Assembly: GCF_008369405.1 (NCBI RefSeq)
Contig: NZ_VSJJ01000001.1
Location: 1 to 60,521, forward strand
Origin: Streptococcus cristatus
Lineage (GTDB): Bacteria > Bacillota > Bacilli > Lactobacillales > Streptococcaceae
DNA length: 60,521 bases
Direction of reading: 5' to 3'
Positions 20,946-29,727 of the stretch are shown here, one piece after another. Every line of letters begins with the position of its first letter. Positions within the stretch are counted from its first letter, which is position 1. A model generated the notes under the pieces. It searched no databases. It saw only the letters and a program-made list of their open reading frames with translations, and was not told the origin of the DNA. The position numbers and the translations under genes are program-made.

Positions 20946-22013
20946 ATGAAATTGAATGTAAATCTCCCTCATCATCCCTATGATATTACCATCGAAAAAG
21001 GAGCCTTATCTCAGGCTGGAAGCTGGCTGAGTCAGCTTTGGCAGCCTCAAAAGGTAGTGATCATTACGGACAATCGAGTGGCTCGACTCTATGCGGAAAA
21101 GGTCAAGCTGAATGTGGAAGCGGCTGGGTTTGAGGCCTTTGTCTTTGATTTTTTAGAAGGCGAAGCTAGCAAGAACTTAAAAACGGTCAATAAAGTCTAT
21201 GAGTTTTTGGTCAAGGTTGGTCTGACCCGCAGTGACGGTATCGTGGCTTTGGGAGGTGGCGTTGTCGGTGATTTGGCAGGTTTTGCTGCTTCGACCTACA
21301 TGCGGGGCATTCATTTCGTGCAGATTCCGACCAGTCTGACAGCCCAAGTGGACTCCTCGATCGGCGGTAAGACAGGTATCAATACACCTTGGGCCAAGAA
21401 TATGGTCGGCACTTTTACCCAGCCTGACGGAGTTCTGATTGACCCAGAAGTCTTGCAGACCTTAGGGCAACGTGAATTGATTGAAGGTATGGGCGAGGTG
21501 ATCAAGTACGGCTTGATTGAGGATAAGGAACTCTGGGCTGAGCTGTCAGAAATGGATGGCAGTCTAGAGTCTATTTTGGAGCATGCAGAGAGCATCATCT
21601 ACCATTCCTGTGATGTCAAGCGTAAGATTGTGGTCGAAGACGAGCTGGATAATGGTGTCCGCCTCTATCTGAATTTCGGTCATACCATTGGGCACGCTAT
21701 TGAAGCGACAGCAGGCTACGGAAAAGTCATGCACGGTGAAGCTGTGGCGATTGGCATGGTACAGGTTTCCCGCGTCGCTGAGAAGAAAGGACTTATGCCA
21801 GTCGGAATCACAGAAAACATTATCCATATGTGTCAGAAATTTGGCTTGCCGGTGGATTACCAGCCTTGGGATGAAAATGCTCTCTATCAGGCCTTGACCC
21901 ATGATAAGAAGGCTCGAGGCAATTCTATCAAACTAGTACTGGTGCCCGAGCTAGGGTCGGCTAGTATTCACCAGATTCCGCTGGAAGAGATGAAAGAATT
22001 TCTGAAGAAATAA
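20946..22013 (+). CDS. aroB: 3-dehydroquinate synthase
   Basis: Converts DAHP to 3-dehydroquinate, the second shikimate-pathway step, using NAD and a divalent metal. The 355-residue protein shows [20 protein letters not shown], the NAD-binding [19 protein letters not shown] and the metal-ligand region [18 protein letters not shown] precedes the ATG. It is part of the aroD-aroE-aroB-aroC-tyrA series, all in one direction without terminators. Confidence 0.96.
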   Translation: MKLNVNLPHHPYDITIEKGALSQAGSWLSQLWQPQKVVIITDNRVARLYAEKVKLNVEAAGFEAFVFDFLEGEASKNLKTVNKVYEFLVKVGLTRSDGIVALGGGVVGDLAGFAASTYMRGIHFVQIPTSLTAQVDSSIGGKTGINTPWAKNMVGTFTQPDGVLIDPEVLQTLGQRELIEGMGEVIKYGLIEDKELWAELSEMDGSLESILEHAESIIYHSCDVKRKIVVEDELDNGVRLYLNFGHTIGHAIEATAGYGKVMHGEAVAIGMVQVSRVAEKKGLMPVGITENIIHMCQKFGLPVDYQPWDENALYQALTHDKKARGNSIKLVLVPELGSASIHQIPLEEMKEFLKK

Positions 22014-22103
22014 GTGCCAGATGGAGTTTAAGACGATTGGACATTTTAGATGAAAAATAGACAGAATGTCCATCTCTTTCTATCCCAGAATAGGAGAAAA
22101 TGT

Positions 22104-23270
22104 ATGAGATACTTAACAGCAGGAGAATCCCACGGACCACGTCTGACAGCTATTATTGAGGGAGTGCCAGCTGGTCTTCCTTTGACCGCTGACTATATCA
22201 ATGCTGAGCTCAAGCGCCGTCAGGGCGGTTACGGTCGCGGTGCCCGCATGAAGATTGAAAGTGACCAAGTCGAGATTACGTCTGGGGTTCGGCATGGCTT
22301 GACCATGGGCGGCCCGATTACCCTCAATGTTATAAATCTGGATCATCAGAAATGGCTGGAGATTATGAGCGCAGCGGATGTGGATGAAAAGAAAAAAGGG
22401 CTGCGCAAGATTACCAAGCCACGTCCTGGCCATGCGGACTTGGTCGGAGGTATGAAATACCGCTTTGACGATTTGCGAAATTCCCTTGAGCGCTCTTCTG
22501 CACGGGAAACGGCTATGCGTGTAGCAGTCGGAGCAGTCGCAAAGCGCTTGCTAGAAGAAATCGGTGTAGAGGTGGCCAGTCATATCGTAACCTTCGGGGG
22601 CATTGATATTGGTGTACCGGACGACATGACTGTAGCAGAAATCAAGGAAAGAGCTGCTCAGTCAGAGGTTTCCATTGTCAATCCTGAGCGCGAAGAAGAA
22701 ATCAAGGCCTACATTGATCAAATTAAGAAAGACGGTGATACCATCGGTGGTGTCGTTGAGACCATCGTTGGGGGAGTGCCGGTCGGTCTGGGCTCCTATG
22801 TCCAATGGGACAAGAAGCTGGATGCCAAGATTGCTCAGGGAGTCGTGTCCATCAATGCTTTCAAGGGAGTTGAGTTTGGTGTGGGCTTTGAAGCCGGTCG
22901 TCTCAAGGGCAGTCAAGTCATGGATGAAATCCTCTGGTCTGAGGAAGATGGCTTCACTCGCAGGACCAATAATCTAGGCGGCTTTGAGGGCGGTATGACC
23001 AATGGTCAGCCAATCGTGGTGCGAGGTGTTATGAAGCCCATTCCAACCCTTTACAAGCCACTGATGAGCGTGGATATTGAGACCCACGAGCCTTATAAGG
23101 CGACAGTGGAACGGAGCGATCCTACGGCTCTGCCTGCAGCGGGTGTTGTCATGGAAGGCGTGGTGGCAACAGTTTTAGCCACCGAAGTCCTAGAGAAGTT
23201 CTCTTCGGACAATCTGGAAGAATTAAAGGATGCGGTAGTCCGCCATCGGGAATTTGTCAAGAACTTTTAG
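22104..23270 (+). CDS. aroC: chorismate synthase
   Basis: Last step of the common aromatic pathway, making chorismate from EPSP with reduced FMN. The 388-residue length is standard. Family signatures are GESHGP at the N-terminus, [13 protein letters not shown] and [15 protein letters not shown]. The start is ATG 22104, supported by AGGAGA seven bases upstream and by homologues beginning [11 protein letters not shown]; an upstream in-frame ATG at 22050 would add a tail not found in the family. Confidence 0.96.
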   Translation: MRYLTAGESHGPRLTAIIEGVPAGLPLTADYINAELKRRQGGYGRGARMKIESDQVEITSGVRHGLTMGGPITLNVINLDHQKWLEIMSAADVDEKKKGLRKITKPRPGHADLVGGMKYRFDDLRNSLERSSARETAMRVAVGAVAKRLLEEIGVEVASHIVTFGGIDIGVPDDMTVAEIKERAAQSEVSIVNPEREEEIKAYIDQIKKDGDTIGGVVETIVGGVPVGLGSYVQWDKKLDAKIAQGVVSINAFKGVEFGVGFEAGRLKGSQVMDEILWSEEDGFTRRTNNLGGFEGGMTNGQPIVVRGVMKPIPTLYKPLMSVDIETHEPYKATVERSDPTALPAAGVVMEGVVATVLATEVLEKFSSDNLEELKDAVVRHREFVKNF

Positions 23271-23286
23271 AAGTAAGGAGAAGGGC

Positions 23287-24393
23287 ATGGAGAGAAAAAC
23301 AGTCTATATCGCAGGTCTGGGACTGATTGGAGCTTCCTTGGCTCTGGGCATCAGGCAAGCTCATCCTGAAATAGAGATTCTTGGCTACAATCGCAGTGAA
23401 GAATCGCGCAGAGTTGCATTAGAGCGGGGAATGGTAGATCGGGTAACGGATGATTTTGCGGTCTTTGCTCCATTGGCTGATGTGATTATTCTGGCTGTGC
23501 CCATCAAGCAGACCATAGCATTTATCAAAGATCTAGCGGAGCTGAACCTGAAGGAAAATGTTATCATCTCAGATGCTGGATCGACCAAGGAAGAGATTGT
23601 GGCAGCAGCAGAAAAGTATCTGCAGAATAAGCCCGTCCGCTTTGTCGGTGCTCATCCTATGGCCGGAAGTCACAAGACCGGAGCCAAGGCTGCCCATGTC
23701 ACTCTCTTTGAAAATGCCTATTATATCTTTACGCCCTCTAGCCTGACCAAGCCAGGTACTCTTGAGGAAATGAAAGACTTGCTGAGCGGTCTTCATGCTC
23801 GTTTTATCCAAGTGGATGCAGCCGAGCACGATCGCGTGACCAGTCAAATCAGTCATTTTCCGCATATCCTAGCTTCCAGCCTGATGGAGCAAGCGGCAGC
23901 TTATAGCCAAGAGCATGAGCTGACCCAGTCTTTTGCAGCCGGTGGTTTTCGAGATATGACACGGATTGCGGAGAGTGAGCCTGGTATGTGGACCTCTATC
24001 CTCCTGTCAAATCCCGAAGCCATTTTGGAGCGGCTGGAAGATTTTAAAGACCAGTTAGACAAGGTAGCTGCGGCGATTGAGGCTAAGGATGAGACAGCTA
24101 TCTGGGATTTTTTCGACCGAGGACGGCAAAGCCGCAAACAGATGGAAATTCATAAGCGAGCCGGTGTGGACAGTTTTTATGACCTCTTTATTGAGGTGCC
24201 TGACGAAGAAGATGCGATTTTGGGTATTCTGGAGCTCTTGCGCGGAATTTCAGTCGTCAATATTCGTATTAACGAGGAAAACCGTGAAGATATCAATGGT
24301 ATTCTGCAAATCACCTTTAAAAATCGCCAAGATTTGGAAAAATCTGCTACAATAGTAAGAGAAAATACGGATTACTTAGTGTCCGTAGACTAA
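23287..24393 (+). CDS. tyrA: prephenate dehydrogenase
   Basis: Commits prephenate to tyrosine by NAD-linked oxidative decarboxylation. The 368-residue protein has a Rossmann motif GLGLIGAS (residues 10-17), the substrate region GAHPMAGSHKTGA, and a C-terminal ACT domain (about 295-368) expected to bind tyrosine as a feedback inhibitor. The start is ATG 23287 behind AAGGAGAAGG. It follows aroC closely and precedes ylbF by 18 bases. Confidence 0.94.
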   Translation: MERKTVYIAGLGLIGASLALGIRQAHPEIEILGYNRSEESRRVALERGMVDRVTDDFAVFAPLADVIILAVPIKQTIAFIKDLAELNLKENVIISDAGSTKEEIVAAAEKYLQNKPVRFVGAHPMAGSHKTGAKAAHVTLFENAYYIFTPSSLTKPGTLEEMKDLLSGLHARFIQVDAAEHDRVTSQISHFPHILASSLMEQAAAYSQEHELTQSFAAGGFRDMTRIAESEPGMWTSILLSNPEAILERLEDFKDQLDKVAAAIEAKDETAIWDFFDRGRQSRKQMEIHKRAGVDSFYDLFIEVPDEEDAILGILELLRGISVVNIRINEENREDINGILQITFKNRQDLEKSATIVRENTDYLVSVD

Positions 24394-24411
24394 TATAGAT
24401 TGGAGAACTCT

Positions 24412-24747
24412 ATGTCAAATATTTATGATTTAGCCAATGAACTCAGTCGTGGACTTCGCGAAATGCCAGAATACAAAGCTGTAGTAGAAAGCAAGCAGGC
24501 TATCAATGCGGATAGTGAAGCCAAAGCTATTTTTGATGACTACCTAGCTTTCCAGAAAGAGCTACAGCAACTGGCTCAAACAGGTCAAATGCCGACTCCA
24601 GACATTCAGGAAAAAATGCAGAGTTTTGGAGATAAAATCCAAGGAAATGATCTATTATCAGCCTTCTTTAACAAGCAGCAACAACTCTCTATCTACTTGT
24701 CTGATATTGAACGGATTATTTTTGAACCGATTCAGGAATTGTTCTAA
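24412..24747 (+). CDS. YlbF/YmcA family protein
   Basis: A 111-residue all-helical protein of the YlbF family (formerly DUF964). In Bacillus, YlbF, YmcA and YaaT form a complex that influences RNase Y and development; a role in mRNA turnover here is inference. The start is ATG 24412 behind TGGAGA. In S. pneumoniae the same gene sits between tyrA and aroA; here a terminator follows and aroA, aroK and pheA are absent. Confidence 0.88.
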   Translation: MSNIYDLANELSRGLREMPEYKAVVESKQAINADSEAKAIFDDYLAFQKELQQLAQTGQMPTPDIQEKMQSFGDKIQGNDLLSAFFNKQQQLSIYLSDIERIIFEPIQELF

Positions 24748-24771
24748 TAGAGAAATTTATAAGATTTTATG

Positions 24772-24807
24772 AAACCAAGAAGCCAGATTAGGCTTTCTTG
24801 GTTTTTC
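24772..24807 (+). terminator. aro operon terminator
   Basis: Stem AAACCAAGA-AGCC/GGCT-TTCTTGGTTT (one bulged base) followed by a T-run. Confidence 0.8.
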
Positions 24808-24934
24808 TATGCTTTAGAAAGGCTACTAAGACTGAAAATGAGTATTTTTAATGCAAGAAAGAGGTAGAAAACTAAGCTGTTCTCTATAAAATTAGATTAT
24901 AGCAACAATTAAAATATATTGGCTTCGCTTTCTA

Positions 24935-24983
24935 TTTACTATTGCCCCAAAGGCTGATATAATAATCAAAAAAGCGCTTACAA
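24935..24983 (+). promoter_or_regulatory. thioesterase promoter with a cre-like site
   Basis: TTTACT, a 17-base spacer ending in TGA, then TATAAT near 24958. Directly downstream, at 24970-24983, AAAAGCGCTTACAA fits the catabolite-responsive element consensus (AARCGYTWNCW). It would place CcpA over the transcription start, so glucose repression is predicted. Confidence 0.6.
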
Positions 24984-25005
24984 ATTATTTTTGAAAGGAA
25001 CTGGT

Positions 25006-25491
25006 ATGACTTTAGAAACAAGGACGATTGCTATTCAAGATACATATGGCGACCGATTTCAACATTGCTGGGGCTGTGGCCCTAAGAATGAGCTAGGCCT
25101 ACATTTAAAGACTTATCCTAGCTTAGATGGGAAGGAATGTATTACTAGAATACGACCAGAATCTCACTACACTGGTGGTGTGCCGGCCAATCTTTTTGGT
25201 GGCATGATTGCCATGATTTTTGATTGCCATGGAACGGCTTCAGCGGCTTGGTTTGCCCATCAAGAGAAAGGATTGGACTTGACCCAAGATACAGTCATTG
25301 GACGCTTTATCACAGCCCGCTTAGAAGTTGATTACCAGAGTCCGACGCCTATTGATCAGGAAATCATCGTCACTTCGCAGCTTGAGGAGTTGGGAGCAAG
25401 GAAAGCTATTATCGTGATGGAGATGTCAGTAGCAGGACAGCCAAGAGCCAAGGCTAAAATGGTGGCAGTTGCAGTGAAAGATCATATGTAG
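25006..25491 (+). CDS. PaaI-family (HotDog) thioesterase
   Basis: A 161-residue HotDog-fold protein, probably hydrolysing acyl-CoA. The central helix region NLFGGMIAMIFDCHGTASAAW contains the PaaI-type sequence, and an N-terminal HCWGCGPKNELGLHLK resembles the Cys-containing motif common in this subfamily. The ATG at 25006 is preceded by GAAAGGAAC. It is a single-gene unit with a cre-like site over its transcription start, so it may belong to carbon-catabolite control. Substrate unknown. Confidence 0.85.
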   Translation: MTLETRTIAIQDTYGDRFQHCWGCGPKNELGLHLKTYPSLDGKECITRIRPESHYTGGVPANLFGGMIAMIFDCHGTASAAWFAHQEKGLDLTQDTVIGRFITARLEVDYQSPTPIDQEIIVTSQLEELGARKAIIVMEMSVAGQPRAKAKMVAVAVKDHM

Positions 25492-25557
25492 TTAAACTCC
25501 CTTGGTGCCTTATATCAAGGGAATTTCAGCATCTTTGGAGTAATTTTATCTTGATTT

Positions 25558-25586
25558 TTGCAATTAGGACATTATTTTGGTATAAT
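25558..25586 (+). promoter_or_regulatory. ssrA promoter
   Basis: TTGCAA at 25558-25563, a 17-base spacer, then TATAAT at 25581-25586. The tmRNA start lies 14 bases on. Confidence 0.75.
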
Positions 25587-25599
25587 AGTTACTTGTCTT

Positions 25600-25945
25600 G
25601 GGGTCGTTACGGATTCGACAGGCATTATGCGGCACATTTTGCGACTCATCTAGCGGATGTAAAACGCCAGTTAAATATAACTGCAAAAAATAACAATTCT
25701 TACGCTTTAGCTGCCTAAAAAACAGCCAGCGTGACCTGATTCGGATTGCTTGTGTCTGATGACCGGTCTTATTATGAGCAAGCTACGGTAAAGTCAAGTC
25801 TAGGGATTTTACAAGAGATTGATAGACTCGCTTAGTTTTGGCTTGAGCCATGTGTCAAAGTTGAGTTAAATGAAGACATGGCCTATGGTCGTAGACAAAT
25901 GTGTTGGCAGATGTTTGGACGTGGGTTCGACTCCCACCGGCTCCA
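25600..25945 (+). ncRNA. ssrA: tmRNA (ssrA)
   Basis: A 346-base transfer-messenger RNA that rescues stalled ribosomes. The 5' end GGGGTCGTTACGGATTCGAC and the 3' end with T-arm GGGTTCGACTCCC and encoded CCA are diagnostic. The tag frame 25683-25718 encodes AKNNNSYALAA and ends in TAA. The tag resembles other streptococcal tags (AKN...SYA.AA). The 3' end of ssrA is a frequent integration site, but no integrase or att repeat follows here. Confidence 0.97.
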
Positions 25946-25975
25946 TAGGGATATGTAAATGAGGTTTTTGATGAT

Positions 25976-26800
25976 ATGAGTTTTTTTGGAAAAATCTTAG
26001 GGAAGAGTCAAGATAGTCATCTACCCATTGAGGAAGTTTCTGTTGATTTAGAAAATCTTCCGAATGAATGGGGCTCTTTTTCGACCCTTATTGATGACCG
26101 AATGGCTAGTATCCGTCTAAATTTAGCGTTGAATTCTATCGCTCCCTATCCATCCTATACTTATGCACTACGGTTGAGAATTGCCATTTTGAATGTTGAT
26201 CCAGAAACAGGGTTTCCAGATTATGACGAATTTTCTAATTTGAACCTCATCGAAGATCGTCTTTCAGAAGCGATGAAGCGCATTGCGGCTATCTATGTCG
26301 GAGTAGTCATCACAGATGGTCATATAGAGTTTTATTACTATTTGAAAGATAGAGAGCGGCACATGCCGATTATTGCTCAAGTAATGGAGCAATTTTCGAA
26401 ATATCAATATAGTTCAGCTACTCTGGTGGATCCTGAATGGAAACAATACTTTGACTTCTTGTATCCAAATGAATATGAGTATCAATCTATTTTAAACCAG
26501 CGTATCTGGTATCGCTTAGAAAAAGACGGGGATGACCACAGTCAACTAAGGGAAATCACTCATAAGTTTAGTTTTGAGACTTATGATGATCGTGTTTCCT
26601 TTATGGGGGATGCCTCTGCTCTTGATTATGATATTTCTTCTAGGAAAAAAGAAGAAGGCGATCCCCAACCTTACAAACTAGAAATATCCCGATTTGATAC
26701 CACAGAGCTCCCTAGCATCAACCAACATGTTTGGGAATTAATAGAAATTTCGAAAAAATATAACGGAAAGTATAGCGGCTGGAGCTGCAATGTGGTATAA
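25976..26800 (+). CDS. DUF695 and RraB-like domain protein
   Basis: A 274-residue cytoplasmic protein. The first half (about 20-140, ENLPNEWGSFSTLIDDRMASIRLNL...) matches the DUF695 family, and the second half (about 175-272, ending NQHVWELIEISKKYNGKYSGWSCNVV) resembles RraB, named for inhibiting RNase E in proteobacteria. Streptococci lack RNase E, so the role must differ. GAGG lies upstream of the ATG. It sits between tmRNA and tRNA-Ser. Confidence 0.75.
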   Translation: MSFFGKILGKSQDSHLPIEEVSVDLENLPNEWGSFSTLIDDRMASIRLNLALNSIAPYPSYTYALRLRIAILNVDPETGFPDYDEFSNLNLIEDRLSEAMKRIAAIYVGVVITDGHIEFYYYLKDRERHMPIIAQVMEQFSKYQYSSATLVDPEWKQYFDFLYPNEYEYQSILNQRIWYRLEKDGDDHSQLREITHKFSFETYDDRVSFMGDASALDYDISSRKKEEGDPQPYKLEISRFDTTELPSINQHVWELIEISKKYNGKYSGWSCNVV

Positions 26801-26838
26801 TGGATAAAGTTTTGAGAAAGCAGGTCTTTCTCTTTTAT

Positions 26839-26926
26839 GGAAGATTACTCAAGAGGCTTAAGAGGCTGTGTTGGAAACGCAGTAGGCGTGTAAAAGCGTG
26901 CGTGGGTTCGAATCCCATGTCTTCCG
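26839..26926 (+). tRNA. tRNA-Ser (GGA)
   Basis: Full cloverleaf of 88 bases with a long variable arm. The acceptor stem pairs GGAAGAT with GTCTTCC, the anticodon loop is TTGGAAA (anticodon GGA), and the T-arm GTGGG-TTCGAAT-CCCAT is canonical. CCA is not encoded. Confidence 0.95.
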
Positions 26927-26940
26927 TTGTATTTCAAGAA

Positions 26941-26960
26941 GCGCCTAAAGGCGTTTTTTT
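26941..26960 (+). terminator. terminator after tRNA-Ser
   Basis: Stem CGCC/GGCG with loop TAAA, followed by seven T. Confidence 0.8.
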
Positions 26961-27099
26961 GATAGAAGGGCAACGGAAGATTGTCCATTTGAGGATTTGA
27001 GTCAAAGATTTACAGGCCAGTAAAATGTTTTGCTAGTAGAGATTGGCTCCTTTAGCTGATGAGTTTGAATTTAATATGTCTCAAACTGTTCCTTTTGCA

Positions 27100-27336
27100 G
27101 AGCTAAGAACAGCGTTCGCAGGGACTTTTAGATCAGTCAGGGGACAAGTCTGAAGCCAAACATCTTGCTTTAATGCGGAAAACAGAGCGCAAGTGGATGC
27201 TTTTGCAGGCTGGACTGTCAGCAGGTACATAAGACAAGGGGGGGGGCAGGCATTCCTGAGCACTAGCATCAGCCATATTACGCAGCCTTTATCCTAGATC
27301 CGAATGGAAATGATGTAGAGGTAAGTTTGTCACGCT
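27100..27336 (+). pseudogene. decayed VOC (glyoxalase-fold) gene
   Basis: Translated in shifting frames, this stretch yields SGDKSEAKHLALM, then (after a lost base) ENRAQVDAF, then QAGLSAGT, a stop and DKG, and finally HQPYYAAFILDPNGNDVEV. These are in the order of an intact VOC protein and closely resemble the one at 31394-31759. At least two frameshifts, an in-frame stop and a run of nine G (27238-27246) show it is dead. Its terminator survives downstream. The region 26961-27100 shows nothing else I can name. Confidence 0.8.
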
Positions 27337-27344
27337 AAAGAGTG

Positions 27345-27372
27345 GATGGATTCGTTTCCATCTTTTTTATTT
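27345..27372 (+). terminator. terminator of the VOC pseudogene
   Basis: Stem GATGGA/TCCATC followed by TTTTTTATTT. Confidence 0.7.
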
Positions 27373-27382
27373 AGGAAAAACC

Positions 27383-27410
27383 TTGAAATTTTTCTGAAAA
27401 GGAGTAAACT
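27383..27410 (+). promoter_or_regulatory. lrgAB promoter
   Basis: TTGAAA at 27383-27388, a 16-base spacer, then TAAACT at 27405-27410. Moderate match only. Confidence 0.45.
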
Positions 27411-27437
27411 GTACATAGAAAGTTTCGGAGGTTCTGC

Positions 27438-27818
27438 ATGAAGTTATATGTCCAGTTGATGATTATTTTCTCGATTTCCATCATCGGAGAGGGGATATCA
27501 AGTATTTTCAATCTTCCTGTTCCAGGTAGTATTATCGGCTTGATCTTGCTGTTTCTTGCTTTGCAGTTTAAGTTATTGAGGCTACGCCACGTCAGTATGG
27601 TCGGCAACTTCCTGTTAGCCAATATGACCATTCTTTTTCTGCCGCCGGCGGTCGGTATTATGGATAAATTTCATGTGATTGCTCCATATCTGTTGCCGAT
27701 TGTCTTGATTATTCTTGGTGCCATTGTTTTAAATGTGATCGTCATTGCCCTTGTCGTACAGTTCATCAAGCAGCATTTTGAAGGCGATTATGAGGAAGGG
27801 GGGGTAGATCATGTCTAA
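27438..27818 (+). CDS. lrgA: CidA/LrgA family holin-like membrane protein
   Basis: A 126-residue protein with four membrane helices and the family motif PVPGSIIGL(I)LLF. LrgA with LrgB was described as an antiholin pair affecting murein hydrolase activity; in streptococci LrgAB also acts in pyruvate uptake and oxidative-stress survival. CGGAGG precedes the ATG. It overlaps lrgB by eight bases. No LytST sensor pair lies beside it in this window. Confidence 0.9.
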   Translation: MKLYVQLMIIFSISIIGEGISSIFNLPVPGSIIGLILLFLALQFKLLRLRHVSMVGNFLLANMTILFLPPAVGIMDKFHVIAPYLLPIVLIILGAIVLNVIVIALVVQFIKQHFEGDYEEGGVDHV

Positions 27819-28506
27819 TCTATGGAGTAACCCGCTATTTGGCCTCGCCTTGTCCATTTTTGCCTACCTCATCGGGATGCTGATTTTCCGTAGATTTCCT
27901 CATCCTTTGACAACGCCTCTCCTTTTAGCAGCGATTTTGGTCATTGCTTTCTTGAAACTAACAGGTATTTCTTATAAGGACTACTATGTCGGTGGGGCTT
28001 ATTTGAATAATTTAATCGTTCCGTCAACGGTTGCTTTGGGAATTCCGCTTTATAAGACCTTCCACTTGATGAAGCACCACGCTCGCAGTATTCTCCTAGG
28101 AACCTTTGTGGCTGTGGTAGTCAATACGACTTTCACGGCTCTGCTTGCGAAATTCTTTGGGATGGACTTCTTTTTAGCGATTTCCCTATTTCCAAAGTCT
28201 GTCACGACAGCGATGGCAGTGGGTATTACTGATAAAATGCAGGGCTTGACAACCGTCACTCTGGTTGTTGTTGTGGCGACAGGTATTTTGACAAGTGTCA
28301 TGGGACCAACTATTCTTAAACTTCTAAAAATTAAGGATCCAGTAGCGGTTGGTCTGGCTTTAGGAGGGACTGGCCACGCGGTTGGTACGGGAACAGCCTT
28401 TAAATATGGACAGGTTGCAGGAGCTATGGCCGGCCTTGCAATCGGCGTAACAGGAATCATGTATGTGATTGTCAGTCCAATCGTCGCAGCTATTATCTTA
28501 AAATAA
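27811..28506 (+). CDS. lrgB: LrgB family membrane protein
   Basis: A 231-residue protein with many membrane helices and the LrgB signature FPKSVTTAMAVGITDKMQGL and the C-terminal GGTGHAVGTGTAFKYG. It partners LrgA. It starts inside the lrgA frame with GGAAGGGGGG as ribosome binding site and ends before a bidirectional terminator. Confidence 0.92.
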   Translation: MSNLWSNPLFGLALSIFAYLIGMLIFRRFPHPLTTPLLLAAILVIAFLKLTGISYKDYYVGGAYLNNLIVPSTVALGIPLYKTFHLMKHHARSILLGTFVAVVVNTTFTALLAKFFGMDFFLAISLFPKSVTTAMAVGITDKMQGLTTVTLVVVVATGILTSVMGPTILKLLKIKDPVAVGLALGGTGHAVGTGTAFKYGQVAGAMAGLAIGVTGIMYVIVSPIVAAIILK

Positions 28507-28507
28507 A

Positions 28508-28557
28508 AAAACATGAAGCAGTATTTCTGGGAAATCTTGCTTCATGTTTTATTTTAT
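28508..28557. terminator. bidirectional terminator between lrgB and the FMN reductase gene
   Basis: Stem AACATGAAGCA/TGCTTCATGTT with T-rich sequence after it on both strands. Confidence 0.8.
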
Positions 28558-28558
28558 C

Positions 28559-29107
28559 TTAGTTGATAGCTGCTAGGAGGGCATCTGCTTGGGCAGATAG
28601 CTCAGCAAGCTTGTCTTCTGAAAGGACTAATTGGCCAGTTCCCCAAGCTTCTGGATTGATACCGACACCAGTAAATTGATCAACCACATCCATACGAATG
28701 AATGGAAGGAGGCTACGGTAGTGCTTGAAGACCTCGTCAGGTGAAGTGCCGTTAGCAACAGATGAGACAGTCACCACTTTGGCATTGAGGGCAGAAGGAC
28801 CGCTTGGATCTGACAAATCAAGCGCGCGTGAAGTCCAGTCGAGCAAGTTTTTCACAACGCCTGGGATAGACCAGTTGTAGACAGGAGAGAAGATCCAGAT
28901 AGCATCAGCTGCAAGGATTTCTTCACGAACCTTAGCAACAGCAGCTGGAGCTGGACTTTCGAGGTCTTGGTTAAAGAATGGTACATCCTTGTAATCAAGA
29001 TAAGACACTTCAGCTTTGCCAGCCAGAGCCTTTTCTGCTTGAGCTGCCAACTGATGATTGAATGAACCTTGACGAAGTGAGCCAACAATAAATAGTACTT
29101 TAGACAT
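28559..29107 (-). CDS. NADPH-dependent FMN reductase family protein
   Basis: A 182-residue flavodoxin-fold oxidoreductase. The FMN-binding [13 protein letters not shown] loop and the second loop [18 protein letters not shown] are typical. Members reduce quinones, azo dyes or chromate; the physiological substrate is unknown. I chose the start at 29107 because the strong GGAGG site lies eight bases before it and inside the longer reading frame. The upstream MarR regulator on the same strand probably controls it. Confidence 0.88.
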   Translation of the reverse strand: MSKVLFIVGSLRQGSFNHQLAAQAEKALAGKAEVSYLDYKDVPFFNQDLESPAPAAVAKVREEILAADAIWIFSPVYNWSIPGVVKNLLDWTSRALDLSDPSGPSALNAKVVTVSSVANGTSPDEVFKHYRSLLPFIRMDVVDQFTGVGINPEAWGTGQLVLSEDKLAELSAQADALLAAIN

Positions 29108-29149
29108 AAATGTGTCCTCCATTTTATCCTTATTTTAAGAGGTCTCCCT

Positions 29150-29195
29150 CTTGTTACTATCTATGTTACAACAATTGTCACTAATTAGCAATAAT
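29150..29195 (-). promoter_or_regulatory. possible promoter and operator of the FMN reductase gene
   Basis: On the minus strand TTGCTA and TAACAT are 17 bases apart. The palindrome ACAATTGT lies between them and two TGTTAC repeats are adjacent, as expected of a MarR operator. Confidence 0.35.
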
Positions 29196-29642
29196 TTAGC
29201 TCAGCTTTTTGAAAGTTTTTAAAATCCGCACTAAATCTTCTTTGTCGTTTTTTGAAAGAATGGCAGTCATGTGGCGGATATTTTCAATATGCTCTGGTAG
29301 GACGATCTCGATTTTTTTCTGACCTTGCTCGGTGAGTTCGATGAGAAAGGAACGGCGGTCATTGGGATCGCAGCTGCGACTAATCCAACCATCTCTTTCC
29401 ATGTTTTTGATGACGACCGTCATATTGCCCGAAGTAGCCAGCATGCTGTCAATCAAATCTTGAATCCGCAATTTTCCTTTGCTATATAAGGTTTCCAAAA
29501 CGGAAAATTGGGTTGGCGTCAAATTGTGCTTTTTAAAAATTTGAGCTTCGATATTACGGATGGTTCGCTCAGCCTTATGGAGCACAATGATCGTTTTAAG
29601 GTCAAACAGGGTTTCTTGATCTAGGTTTTCAGTTATTCTCAT
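29196..29642 (-). CDS. MarR-family transcriptional regulator
   Basis: A 148-residue winged-helix protein with recognition region LRIQDLIDSMLATSGNMTVVIKNMERDGWI and the wing motif DPNDRRSFLIELTEQG. It resembles regulators that control adjacent flavin-dependent reductases. Its mRNA is predicted to be leaderless: TTGCAT, 17 bases, TAAAAT with an extended TG, then only six bases to the ATG. It is divergent from ypmB, and the two promoters are about 70 bases apart. Confidence 0.86.
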   Translation of the reverse strand: MRITENLDQETLFDLKTIIVLHKAERTIRNIEAQIFKKHNLTPTQFSVLETLYSKGKLRIQDLIDSMLATSGNMTVVIKNMERDGWISRSCDPNDRRSFLIELTEQGQKKIEIVLPEHIENIRHMTAILSKNDKEDLVRILKTFKKLS

Positions 29643-29648
29643 AGGCTC

Positions 29649-29677
29649 ATTTTATCAATAAGGAGTAATAAATGCAA
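29649..29677 (-). promoter_or_regulatory. marR promoter, predicts a leaderless mRNA
   Basis: Minus strand: TTGCAT (29672-29677), a 17-base spacer ending TGA, then TAAAAT (29649-29654). Six bases separate it from the ATG at 29642. Confidence 0.6.
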
Positions 29678-29692
29678 ATGTGATAAAAGTCC

Positions 29693-29721
29693 TAGAAAAA
29701 TCAGGCTATTTGTAGTATAAT
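29693..29721 (+). promoter_or_regulatory. ypmB promoter, predicts a leaderless mRNA
   Basis: TAGAAA at 29693-29698, a 17-base spacer, then TATAAT at 29716-29721. The GTG start at 29728 is the seventh base after the -10. Confidence 0.55.
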
Positions 29722-29727
29722 GATTCA

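Noticed and set aside
26800..27000. Open frame of 66 codons across the tRNA-Ser region
   Set aside because: It runs through a clear tRNA and its terminator and has no ribosome binding site.
27081..27269. Minus-strand open frame with several cysteines
   Set aside because: It is the antisense of the decayed VOC gene and has no start signals.
25600..27437. Possible genomic island integrated at the tmRNA 3' end
   Set aside because: No integrase, no repeat of the tmRNA 3' end and no phage genes follow; the next genes are ordinary chromosomal ones.
27438..28506. lrgAB as part of the LytTR regulon at 52 kb
   Set aside because: No pair of boxes with the 11-10-11-30 geometry occurs upstream, and the regulators here are of BlpR rather than LytSR type.
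28050..28514. Long minus-strand frame opposite lrgB
   Set aside because: A shadow of lrgB: no Shine-Dalgarno or promoter, and the plus-strand protein is a clear family member.
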